NCBI GenBank assembly: GCA_000231825.2
Contig: JH720370.1
Coordinates: 7,109 to 71,108, forward strand
Source: Tetrahymena elliotti 4EA
Lineage: Eukaryota; Ciliophora; Oligohymenophorea; Hymenostomatida; Tetrahymenidae
Length of the DNA stretch: 64,000 nucleotides
Direction of reading: 5' to 3'
Numbering within the stretch: the first letter of the stretch is position 1; every line of letters begins with the position of its first letter. Of the stretch, positions 12,124-23,633 are shown in pieces. Position numbers and translations under genes: made by a program. The notes under the pieces were generated by a model. That model had not been told where the DNA came from. It searched no databases and was given only the letters and a program-made list of their open reading frames with translations.

Positions 12124-13209
12124 TCAATAAATCATTTTTGAGTAGAAGGGACGTGAGTGAGTTTAAGAAGCTACTCTACTTAAATATAAGTTATTTTTGT
12201 TGGCAGAAGAGAATATAGGAGAGGGTGTGGTAGAGTATTTAGCATAAGAAGGTGTATAATTTTACTGAGGACTAAATAATACTCTGCTTACAGAAGGTTA
12301 TTGTTAGGCAGTTAAAGTAGTACTCATGCTTGAGGAAGTAGAGTAGATAGAATTAATGTGGCTCTTTGCTTGGGGATATGAGCTTTAGTAAGGGCTTGAA
12401 ATAACATTTCTAGATCCATAGCTGCTTGATGCTCTTTTATTTGGAGTATCGAATAGATCATCAATTACTTACTTACTTCTGTTAGCAGCGGTTGGAGTAG
12501 TAGAATGTCCATACAAAATATCGGCATGACTATTAGAGGAGCTTAAACCTCTTTAGTATAATTTAAGTTAACCTTCATACCTCTTTAGTTGTCTGACAAA
12601 GGAAGGATTGGGGTTTGCAATGCTTCTTTTAGAACGAACGAAGGAAAGAGTACGTTCATAAGCCCATCCCTTTTTCTACATTAAGTATGCAACAACTGCA
12701 GTGACTGAACGAGAGATACCAGCATAGCAATGAACCAAAATATTTGTTCTTTGGCGAGCATTTTCAATAAAGTTTATCATTCTACTAAAGTATTGAGAAA
12801 GATCCTAATAAAGAGCATCATCAGCATTAATAATTTCATGCATAGGGATATCGTGAATGTTGTAGCGTAATCCGGTTCCACCAGCAACAGTGAGAACAGC
12901 TCCGATGTTGTGACGTTTTAAATACTCAACATTGCTTGCAGCTTCTAAATTTCCTAAATATATGGCACCACCTTCTTCATTACGTTCAAGAATTAAATTC
13001 ATGTCTTAATAATATCTGCTTGAAGCTGAAGTATAAACTGGGAAATGATTATAAGATGATCCAACTGAGGCATAATTGTTGTGGCTTGAAATGTATTACA
13101 CTTTTTTATTAAAAAATAAATTAAATTTTGTATTTAGTACATTTTTTATTTTCTTCTCATCCAAAAAAGTTCTCAGCTAAATTATTTTGCCAGTAAAATT
13201 GCTAATCAT
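12124..13209 (-). CDS. Dual-specificity protein phosphatase
   Basis: Single open frame of 361 residues ending on TGA at 12126-12124. A DUSP domain covers about residues 70-200, with the P-loop signature HCYAGISRS (catalytic Cys near 161, Arg near 167) preceded by the general-acid region NADDAL near 130. The fold start [12 protein letters not shown] is typical. Such enzymes remove phosphate from Tyr and Ser/Thr, often on MAP kinases. The last 150 residues are rich in Ser, Thr, Tyr and Gln and look disordered. Two starts are possible: the in-frame ATG at 13209, used here, or the one at 13002 just before the domain. The extra N-terminal segment reads open, but an unrecognised short intron there cannot be excluded. 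Confidence 0.9.
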
Positions 13210-14985
13210 TATTATTTTTATATTAACAAGTAAAAAATGAAGAAATCTTGTCATGCTGAGAGACTTTTGAGTCGAAGAACGCTCATAAACTTGATGAAAG
13301 GAGCTAAAAATGCAAAAACATTTCTTTGAAAATTGAGTTTAAAGATATTTACTTTTGTCTAGTTTAGGAGTGTGAGGAGTTGATTGTTTGCTTATTAGTT
13401 TATTTGATTTGGTGATTTTTTGAGGAAGATAATATATTTATTAATTAATTATGAGTTTATCTATTGGTTTGTTTGTATGTTTATTTGTTTGCTTATTATT
13501 TATTGCTTTAATACTTTTTGATTTTTTTTCTTGATATTTTTCACAAATTTTAGGACTTTTCTAAATTTTTTGGTTTTTATTATTAATTGAAAAGATTGTT
13601 TGTCAGCGATTTAATAAAAAATTCAGCTCCATCGGGCCAATTATTTGATAATTACCAATCATAAGAATATTGCCAAATAATTAAATTTACAATAATTTAT
13701 AATTTAGAATAAGAAAATATATTTTTTGTGTATGTAGCAAGGATCAGTACTATATCTTCTAATGGCAATATAAATTCTTTATGTAAAATTAATTAAAATT
13801 TATTTTCCTCCACAAAGATACAGTACTTGATTGCATATGTATCTTCATTGATTCATATTATGTCTCATTTACCAAACCAATTATAAAATTATTTAATATT
13901 ACATTTTATATAATGAAAAATATAGTATATAATTAAAATAGTCTGTCAGTATGTCTTGCCTATTACTTCTATCATAGAGTATAAAATTTTTTAATTATAA
14001 TTTGCATATGTCATTTCTCAAATAAATTTTAAAAAATTTAGCTCAGTTATTAATAAGGATTACTATTTTTTTATGAATAAATTCTTTTAAAACATTTTAA
14101 ATACAATTTCTTGAAGCAAAATCCAAAAATTAGAGAGAGAATTGCAAAAATATTGCTTTTTAAAGCAGCCATTTAATGTTGTAAAATAAATATATTCTTA
14201 ATGTTAGTAAAGGTTTTTCAAGAAAATTAAAAAATTAACACCTTTTGATACAATCCACAAATTTTAAATATCTTAAACAAATAATAAAAGAGTTCAGTAA
14301 TTTTTCATCTAAAAAAGCTAATTTACTGAAAAACTAACAAAATTGTTATCATAAAACCTAAGATATTTTGTAAGATTAAAAAAAATATTTAACTTATCAA
14401 ATATCTTAAAAAATCTATTTCCATATTAAGTTGTTTTATCTATTTCTTTATTAAAATATATGCAAAATAAAAAAAAATTTGCATGAATATAATGAGTTCT
14501 ATCTATTATCATGATAAATTAATTTTCATTTAACTAATTTTAAATTATTTGTTACTTAGGCTAATATACCTATTATCTCAAAGTCTCTACTATCTTGAAA
14601 TGAAAAGTTAGAACTTTAGTCTACTGGTTTAATATATCTAAATAAGCAAAATAAATTAAAAGATCTCAAAAAAAATAATGTACCAATAAAAATCTACACT
14701 TAAAGTTTTTCTCTTTTGTTGTTTGGGAAGTTAAATATTATTTAGTATTTATGAGATAATTATGTGAGTGAGTTCAATTTTTGTAATTTTGGGAATAGAT
14801 AAATTAATCTCTTTGTGATACATAAAATATTTATGAAAAATACCTACTTCTAAAAATATAATTTTTCTAATTAAACCTGATTATTAATTAATTGATAACA
14901 CCAATAATGTGCTTGAAAAAGAAGATTCTATTTCAATTAAGATCGCATTTGTTGTTTGATGAAAGAATTTATCTTCTTTTTTGAT
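13210..14985. other. Intergenic, AT-rich, with one dispersed repeat copy
   Basis: Between two - strand genes: upstream of the phosphatase and downstream of the lectin-like gene. It contains the first copy of a 116-bp dispersed sequence at 13825-13940. No other feature was recognised. Confidence 0.55.
13825..13940 (+). repeat. Dispersed 116-bp repeat, copy 1
   Basis: Starts ACTTGATTGCATATGTATCT and ends ATAATTAAAATA. It matches 53457-53572 over 116 bp with 5 substitutions and no indel, in the same orientation, and similarity appears to stop sharply at both ends. It lies 616 bp upstream of the longer phosphatase start. Reading frames inside are poor, so it may be a small mobile-element relic, a non-coding RNA or a shared regulatory module. 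Confidence 0.85.
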
Positions 14986-17900
14986 TCAATTTTCTTCGTT
15001 TATGTCTATCACTAACTCAACTTCATCTCCATTTTTTACTTTTTCTTTATGGCTTTCATTTTATATACCACCTTCAATTTAACTCTGTTCAATTTCCTCT
15101 GAATCCTATTTAATTTCATTTAATTCTGGTTGTTGTTATTATTAATCAGTATTATCAAACAATTATTAGCTAGGTTATTCTAATTAATCCCTCGAAGGAT
15201 TGTATTCTTCATCTAATTCTTCAAATACATAATCATGAATATTTGTTTATTTTTATTCTTAATTAAAATCACTCCCATATAAATTTAAATGCTTTCTTTT
15301 TTTCTATTGCTATTTAATTGTAATTTTATCTTTATTAACTTATTCAAGCTATTATTTATATTTCTTCTTCCTTTGCTCAAATTTTCTATGGAAATAAACA
15401 AAACTTCCAATCACTAAAACAGTAAGTAAAATTGCTAATAAGGTGATATATGCTTCCAAATGTTCATTATTTGATTCACTTGACTCTCTAAATATATTCC
15501 TACATGAATGGTCATTCTATATTTAATAATTACTAAAACAGCTTGAACAACCATGCACCCCTTCTTTGTAACAGGTTTTACAAGTTTTTTCACAAGGAAA
15601 GCAAATTTAATCATCAACTAAATAAGTTCCATCACCACAAATGCAAGATCCATCTTTTAAAATCATATTATTTTAGCATTATAAGCACTAAGGAACTATC
15701 TAATAATTAATGCTATCTTAGTTTCCTATTTGAACATATGAGCATTTTATGCAATTCGGAAGACATTCTTTTCATTTAAAAATAATTAAATTAACAAATG
15801 AAATTCAATGAGATATCCCAAAATTGTAAGTTTATTCTTATATTATGAATGAAATAATTCTATTTTATAATGCCAATAAAACAAAAATAAAACGATTTTT
15901 ATTTTTAAAATTGAATAATTTGCAATCTCAACAAAAAATGAACAAAAAAAAATGATGTAATATAATCCTCTTTCTAAACAATTTTATGTTAATTATTGAA
16001 ATATGTTGGGTTATCAATTATCTCCTTTTTAATTACAATCAAAACTTAGAAAATAAAAAATTTAAAAAATCATAAGAGATTGTTAGTTTTGAAAAATTAA
16101 AAATATCTATTTTACAAGTAGTTTAATTTACAATACATGTTGGAACTCCCTTCAAAATGGATTCTACTAATCCATCAGCACAAACACACTTGTTAAACTA
16201 AAGAGTACGGTTTGAAGTGCAAGAAATGCAGTTGATATTTAGAGGACCATTACACTGTCCACATGTAGAATGACACTTCAAGCAGGAGTTTAACAAAGGA
16301 TCATCATAATATCCATAATCACATGTACAAGTACCATCAGAATATAAATAATACCCACTATTACAAGATAAACAATTATTGCTTAACCCTCCATAACATG
16401 TCTTACAGTTTCTATAGCATTCTATATTATTTATATTTTATTTAAATTTAATTTTTTAATATTTTCTTTACTTGGGCAAAAGGCTGAACTAATTGAATCC
16501 CAATACCCATCTTAGCATTTGCAAACTGTCCCATCCAAAGACCTACTTAAGTTGCATTTAGTGCAATTATTTTAATTACCAGAGCATTCTTTACATAGAT
16601 AAGAGCATTCTGATTATTAAATTAAATAATTTAAATGAATCACACAAAACAAAATGTTTATTTAAATCATAAAATAAAAGACATTTATACATTTTGCAAA
16701 AAAATCTTTAATTTCTTGAAATTTTTTTTGTTTTTATTAAATTATTTTCATCTTTATTTTATTTTTTGTAAAAGTTTAGGTAAAGAAAATTATTTATATT
16801 AAATTTTCAACAAAATGATATAATTTTACTGTTGCATGTATAAGTAAGGTCGCTTGGATTTAAGAAATAACCATTTTAGCAGATACATTAATTGTTTTAT
16901 AAAATTTTGTTGTTGCCACAAGTAGTACAATTGTCTATTGTGTTTGAATTAGAGCATGTAAGACATGAGGGATGGCACTAAGAACATGTATTTAGTGAGT
17001 TATTTGGGAAATATGATTATGGACATTAGGTCAAACAAAATTAGTCATCAAAAAGATATTTATAAAGTGGATCACATTATTTATATTTAGCATTAAAGTA
17101 AACTAAACCATATTGATACATAAAAGATGGAGCATTTGGACCATATGTGAAAATATATTAGTTATTCTAGAGTTAAACCTATCCTTACTATAAGACAAGA
17201 GGATAGGACCTATCAAAGCTAAAGGAATTGTAAGAAAAAAATGGTAATATATTTTAATCTCCTAAACTGAGTATAGGTGTTGTATAAGTGCTTGCTTTTG
17301 ATGATCCTGTTATGCTTGAATATACTTGTAATCCATAATCGGCATTATTTTTATTTTAAATTACTATTTAAAATCCTGATATATACTTAATTTAATTTTC
17401 ATCACTAGTAGAAGCCATAAATTTTGTATTATCTGAATTGAATCCTAATGAAAGTTGTACTTAAGTAGAGCTATTAATAGCTATTTAAAATCCACAAAGA
17501 ATAGGAATATTTATACCATTAGTGTTTAAGGCTACATCCAAATTATATTACCTATTTGGTCCTGTTTAATCACTAATTGGTTAACCAGATATTTAATAAA
17601 AAAAATATTAAATAACAATTCTTGTTTCTGATGCGGGAATAGCGATATAATTGATAGAAAGAAGATCACACTACTAACTACTTTTAGCACTTACTTGTAA
17701 AGTAAAAGAGTCTATTCTAACACTTTGTACTTTAATATCGATATTGAATAAACTATTTTAGTAGCACTTTATTTGATTTATTCCAACTGCTACTTAAGGA
17801 GCAACATTAAATGCAGTTGTAAATACAATTATAAAATTCTTATTTCTATCTCCAACTGATCCATCATTAAATAGGTGAGTAGGAGTAGAAACGAATACAT

Positions 17901-18003
17901 CTTGCTATCCATGCTAAATATTATCTACTTCAGCCCAAGTAAATTATTTTGTAATGACTAATTCAACTAAAATTGTTTGTATCAAAACAAAAATTAACTT
18001 CAT
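14986..18003 (-). CDS. H-type lectin domain / Cys-rich receptor-like membrane protein
   Basis: Four-exon model: 18003-16830, 16609-16472, 16421-16116, 15767-14986. All junctions are phase 1 and the product has 799 residues. A hydrophobic N terminus (MKLIFVLIQTILVEL) suggests a signal peptide. Residues about 30-125 resemble an H-type lectin fold (VFTTAFNVAPQVAVGI, later LLSINYIAIP), with a related beta-rich segment to about 260. From about 325 to 625 come Cys-rich repeats of the furin/growth-factor-receptor style, with units such as CHPSCLTC, CKECSG, CKTCYGG and CEKTCKTC, each followed by C-x-C-x2-GY. A transmembrane helix lies near 645-667, then a charged Gln-rich tail. It probably sits on the cell surface and binds glycans; this is inferred. 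Introns fall just before Cys repeats, suggesting repeat duplication. Intron 3 (348 bp) is the weakest junction. Confidence 0.82.
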
Positions 18004-19206
18004 TTCATTAATTAATAATTAGATATTTAAATATATCCACAAATTATTTATTGAATTATTTTACAGGATTTATTAATTAATTAAAAATATCCAACATTCT
18101 TTGATTGATAAAAAAAGTAGATTGTTTGAGGATTTAGAAATACTTTTCAAAACAAAATAGAATTTGACGGTGTACTTTAAAAGTTGATTGGATGGATAGT
18201 CAATATATCTTTTTAATAAGTAATTAAAGAATACTTATAGTTGGCAAATATTATCAAAGGCTTTTTTAGGTTTGATTAACATAAATATTATTGGCTTTAA
18301 TTACAAATAGATCGTAAGCTGCTGTTATGCAAAAAATTTTAAATAGAATTTAATGTTTTTTTGTGATTATTTAATATTTGAATGTAATTTTATTTTTTAG
18401 ATTTTTAAAATAATATTTGAATACCAAAAAAAATAGTAATTAATTGTTGGTTATTTGGCAAAATTAATATAGAGTCTATATAAATAAATTCTATGCTTTA
18501 TTGAAATGTTAGAGAGGTAAAACATAATATTTTGTTTGTTTTTCTCTCAATTTTTAATAGTTTAATTTTTGCTTTTTTTTTAAATATTTAAAATTAAATT
18601 ATAAAAATAATGATTTTTTTCATAAAAATATGATAAATTGATGATTTTACAAAACTTAGATAGAATTTGATTACTTTTAAAATCTAGTTGAAAGAAAAGT
18701 AAAAATAAATTTATTCTTTGTTCATTAATTATATAAAATACAGTTTTTAAATATTAGAAATAATTGATAAGTAAGTAAATTCTAAACTTGAAAAGCAAAG
18801 AAGAGAAAATAAATTGCAGTTGGCATTATTTTAGTTGTTAAAAATTTTTTGAAATGAAAATTAAATTTAAAATGAGCAAATTAGAATTAAATTAAATAGA
18901 TTAAATTTTAAAAAGATACTTAGAATGTTAAAATAGATAGATAGATTGATAGTTATTTTTGATTAGTCATAGATTGGAGCCAAAATGATTGGAATTCAAT
19001 AAAAATATGAATTTTCTGATTTATTAATAAGAATGTGAATAAACCAGCTAGCTATATAAATGATGTGATGCAAAAAGGAGGCACATTATTTTTAAAAGGA
19101 TAATAATTGAACAGAATTTAATATTGATTTTGTTTTAAAATTAATTAATATTTGGAATAAATAAATCAAGTTCTAAATTCAATATCTATTATTTTTTTAA
19201 AAATAA
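18004..19206. other. Divergent intergenic region
   Basis: Separates the starts of the lectin-like gene (-) and the SNM1B-like gene (+), so it should hold both promoters. The sequence is AT-rich with no recognised motif or reading frame. Confidence 0.55.
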
Positions 19207-21690
19207 ATGGTACTTATAAGCTTTACTAACATAGTAGTTGATGAATTCTCTTATGGCAAAAGACATCCTTTAAAAAAATACATTTATTTCTTAACTCATA
19301 TGCACTCAGGTAAATAAATAAACAAATCTCATTAGGAATTTAAATCTATTTTGATTATTTAATCTTTTAATTAGATCACTATTAAGGTATTACGCCAAAT
19401 TGGAATTTCGGTACAATTTATTGCTCTGAAGTCACAAAAAAGTTATTGCTTAATAAGTTTCCTCAATTATAGGATGTCGTAAGGATTAATTAAAGTTTGT
19501 GATTGATGAATTTAAAGTTTTGTTTATTTGATAATTAGAGAGAGTTAGAAATGAATAAATAGTAGAAGATTTGTTTAAATCAAGATAATAAAATTGAAAT
19601 TAATGTCTACTTATTTGATGCTAACCATTGCCCAGGTAAAATAATAATTAATTTTAAGTGTGTTATTGATGATAAATTTAAATTAATCTTCAATGAATAA
19701 TTTAATAAAATTTTATAAATTATAAAAGGGTCTGTTATGTTTATGTTTGAAGGGTATTTTGGAAGAATACTTCATACCGGAGATATGAGATTTAATGAGA
19801 ATTTAATATATAATAATCCAGTACTGTTTCCTATTGAGAAACGTAATTCAGATCTGAAGAAAATATCTTTATAAATTGATGAATGCATATTTGATAATAC
19901 TTATTGTGATCCTATTTTTAAGTTCCCTAAAAGAGAAAAAGCATGCTAAATGTTAACTGAAATTATAGATAAGCATAAGCATATCCCTAATGTTAGAATT
20001 CTAATTTGTGTTGATTCTCTTGGAAAAGAAGAATTACTTGTATTTCTCTCTAAGCACTATGAAACTCTCATAGTAGTTAATGAACAGCGTTATCAAAGCA
20101 TTCTTTGTATGGATATTCCATACTAGTTATTTACAACTAATAGAGATTAAGGTTGGATTGAATGCATCAGAAAAAATGAAAAGCATGAAAGAATGGAATC
20201 AAAAAATGAATATTGTGTAAGCATTACTTGCACGGGTTGGGCTAACATCTAAGGATACATCACAAAAGATGATAGAAATTATGTAAAAAATTAATTTTAT
20301 TTTCATAGAATTTAATAGTGTTTGTTTGAGATAAATTGATAACTTTAGAACATAAATAATTTATTTATTTTTTTGTAAAAAATAGCTCCTTCCTTATAGT
20401 TTACATAGTAATTTCGAAGAGCTAGAGCTGTTTATAAGAAGTATATATCCTAGTGTTTTGAATACAGTTGTAAGAAATTAGGCTAAAGGAGAAAAGATTA
20501 ATAATATTACTTAATTTTCAGCATATATGGTTACTCTCATGAATTTGAAGTAGCGTGGTGTTGAGTTTTTCTAAAAAAATTATGTGGATTTTAGCACAAT
20601 TTCTAAAAATTATTAGAACCTTATGTTAAATTAAGAAAATGTCTCAAAAATTAATAAAGCTTTGGGACTTGAATTAAGTGAGAAGGATAAATTGGTGGAA
20701 GACACCATTGATTTTTAATCTAAACATTCATAAATTTTTAAAAATAAGAAAAGACTAAAAAAAGGAGCATAACTTGCTGATCCTATTGAAAATAATTCAA
20801 TATGTATAGATAAGTTTATAGAAATTAAGAAAAGCATAGAATTAATTAAAGGAATGAAGTCAAAATCGAAAGAAAACTCAGCAAAAAATTCTTAAAAAAA
20901 AAATTCTGTTAAAAGAAAGTAAAATACTGAAATTGAATTAGAATAGGACCACGATTAGAACTTAGAGAATGATGGAATAGATTATAATAAATTTTAAGAA
21001 GATAATGAAAGTAAAAGAAGCGTATCTTCTAAGATAAATTAAATTAACTAAAAGCTCTCTGAACATTTAAATAAGTAGAAATTTTAAACTGAGTAATTAG
21101 AAATAAATGATAATGAAGATAACTGTGATGATGATAATGGTGATGAATAAGAAGAAGAAGAATTTGAAGAACACAAAAATATTGTGACTTAGGATGCTAA
21201 AAATAGTTTTAAAAGATTTAACTCTGAGTTAGCCTTTTTATCAACATAGTCAAGGAGCCCGCCATAAGAAAAAAGTGAAGATTTCTTGGATAAATTTGCT
21301 TTCAAGAAGACAGTAAAATAAAATACTATAAATTAATCAAACTTTTACTCTTTGAAAGACAATAAAAATAATGAATAGAGTAATACTTAAACAAGTCAGT
21401 AGAGTAATGGAATCGCTAAAAAAAAGTAAATAAAAATAAAAATTTCTAAGAAAATTAGCATGGATAAATTTGAAAATACCAACAATAATTTCTAACAAGA
21501 AGATGATAAATAGTTAAATAAAATTGAAAAAGTTATTGAATAAAAAGAAGACACTTAGTAGTCTCATTTTTAAGGAAAATAAATTGAAGAAAATTCATCT
21601 TCAAGGTCATCTGAAATAAACAAAAGTATTCCTGTTTTTAGAAATTCTGCATTAAACTAAATATTTAATCAATATCTTAACAAATAATGA
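19207..21690 (+). CDS. DCLRE1B: SNM1B/Apollo-like metallo-beta-lactamase/beta-CASP nuclease
   Basis: Five-exon model: 19207-19309, 19375-19478, 19539-19635, 19729-20282, 20386-21690, all phase-consistent, giving 720 residues. The N-terminal 350 residues carry the SNM1-family metal-site motifs: Asp12 (motif 1), THMHSDH with His31, His33, Asp35 and His36 (motif 2), DANHCPG with His99 (motif 3) and HTGDMRF with Asp120 (motif 4). beta-CASP features are VDSLGKEEL and PYSLHSNFEEL. The stretch from DANHCPG through FMFEGYFG to HTGD resembles Apollo (SNM1B), a 5' exonuclease for interstrand cross-link repair and telomere-end processing, more than Artemis; this is judged by eye. The last 300 residues are Lys-, Gln-, Asn- and Glu-rich with an acidic run near residue 530 and look disordered. 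Nuclease role is from family knowledge. Confidence 0.9.
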
Positions 21691-23633
21691 AAAACCTTAA
21701 AAGACCTAAACGCTTAAGTAATACACACCTTCAACCCTCTACTCATCTATTCAAAACATTAAACCAAACTTTCAATACTAAAAATGTGATACTAATTATA
21801 ATGATAAAATATTATTTATGTATTTACCCTAATTAACAATCTCTTAATATTTGTTACTACCCTTATTTAGTTTCAATTATCTCTTTCAATTTAAGAAGAT
21901 TATCTTATTTTGTTATCAAATATTTAATATCTTAATAGTTTCTTTGTTTTGATTAAAAGCTGTTTAAGCATTTTATTCATTCTGATCATTTTATTTTCTT
22001 ACTTTTTAATAAATTTTCTATTTTAATTTTTTTTGTGGTGATAAATAAATCAAAAAAATTTTACTATTTTCCCATTTTAAAAAATATTAAAAGCCTCTTT
22101 TTTATTTACTTTCTTACCCATTTTCTATACTAAGCAAAAATTTAGTATTAGAACAAATAAGTAAATTATTATTATGGATCATAACTGTATTGATTTAATT
22201 ATCTATATTTTATTTTTTTACTATATCATATGCTCTGATTTTGCTTATTATTATTACTTCAGTATAATGTAATACTTATTTTAATTCATCATGGCTAATT
22301 AATTACAGTATTAAATAATAAACATTGAATTCTTAAAATATGTGTATTTTCTTTTAATTTTTAGTAATATTAAGCTAATCCACAAAAAAATAAGAAATAA
22401 ATTTAAATACAAGATGGAAAATTAAGAAAATTGTTATTATTATTCACACCGAAGCTGTTACTTACTTTTTTATCCAAATTTAATTTAATTTTTTAACAAT
22501 TATTTTATATCTATTTTGGTTTATTGTTATATTAATCTATCATGGCTAATTAATTACAGAATAAAAAAATAAACATTCAATTACTAAATTATTTTCTGCT
22601 TATTCACTTAAAAATAAGAAATTAATTTTAATTAGAGATTAAATTTTAATATGGAAGAAAGAAGAAAAAAAATTAGATTTTTATACAAATAATAAATTGA
22701 TAGTCTTAACAGGTAAATTTTAAAAATAGAAATTTAGAATAAAAATTAAGTATGTATATCTTTTTATGATTGGGGTTTCTTATTAGTTATTTAATTATAC
22801 TCTTGAAATTTTAAATTTGATTTATCTCGTTTAAAAAAATTTGGAGATAGAATGAGTAATCTTGATAAAACTGATTAATTGTCTGTCATTTGATAAAAAT
22901 AAAAAATAGAAATTTTAAATGAAAAGTAAAATTTAAGAATAAATGTATGAGAAAGTAAAGATAAACTAAAATTAGAGGATAGTAATTAATTGGTATAGGA
23001 TATTGCGAAAAATGCAGGAATATTTCAATAATTATTCTTTTAAATGTAAACAAAAAAATTCCTAATTCATTAATTATACATAATTATTATTATTAAAATT
23101 TGTTTGCTAGTTTGATTGATTGACTGATTTGATATTTTAGAAAGTTAAATGAATCAATCAGGTGTTAGGTGTGCAAACTAATAAATAAATAGGTAGTTTG
23201 GTTAATAGGTACGTATGGGTATATATTTGCAATATCTATAAAGGAATTAATGAATGAATTAAATTAAATTGTATTGTATTTAGATAGTTCTGTTAAAGAA
23301 TAAATAGATTTCATTTCATATTCTGCTATCTATTTATTGAATTAGTAAAAATTATACTTAAATAATATATTTAAGTTTTTTTTAAGAAGAGCAATTAATC
23401 GCTAATTTACTAACACCAATAAAAAAGAGCAAAATTTTACACTATTTACTAACCTGTAAAAGTTTATTTAGTAGAGAAGCAAAAATAAGATTTGTTGAAG
23501 GAAGAGACGAATTTGTAATAAAATAGTATTATAAGTTAGTTAATCTGCAGTCAAAGTAGATAAATCAATCAATTAAATAGTCTCTCTTTATAGAGCAAGC
23601 AGTAAAAGGTTAAAGAAGCTATCTTGAAGTCAG
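21691..23633. other. Intergenic, AT-rich, with a short direct repeat
   Basis: About 1.9 kb between two + strand genes. ATCATGGCTAATTAATTACAG occurs twice, near 22289 and 22539, followed by similar AAATAATAAACATT-type sequence: a direct repeat about 250 bp apart. Coding-like fragments near 22650-23050 could not be joined to any gene with consistent splice phases. Confidence 0.5.

Noticed and set aside
22650..23060. Coding-like fragments upstream of the kinase
   Set aside because: Interrupted by TGA and not joinable by GT/AG introns of plausible size; the kinase N terminus is fully explained from 23634.
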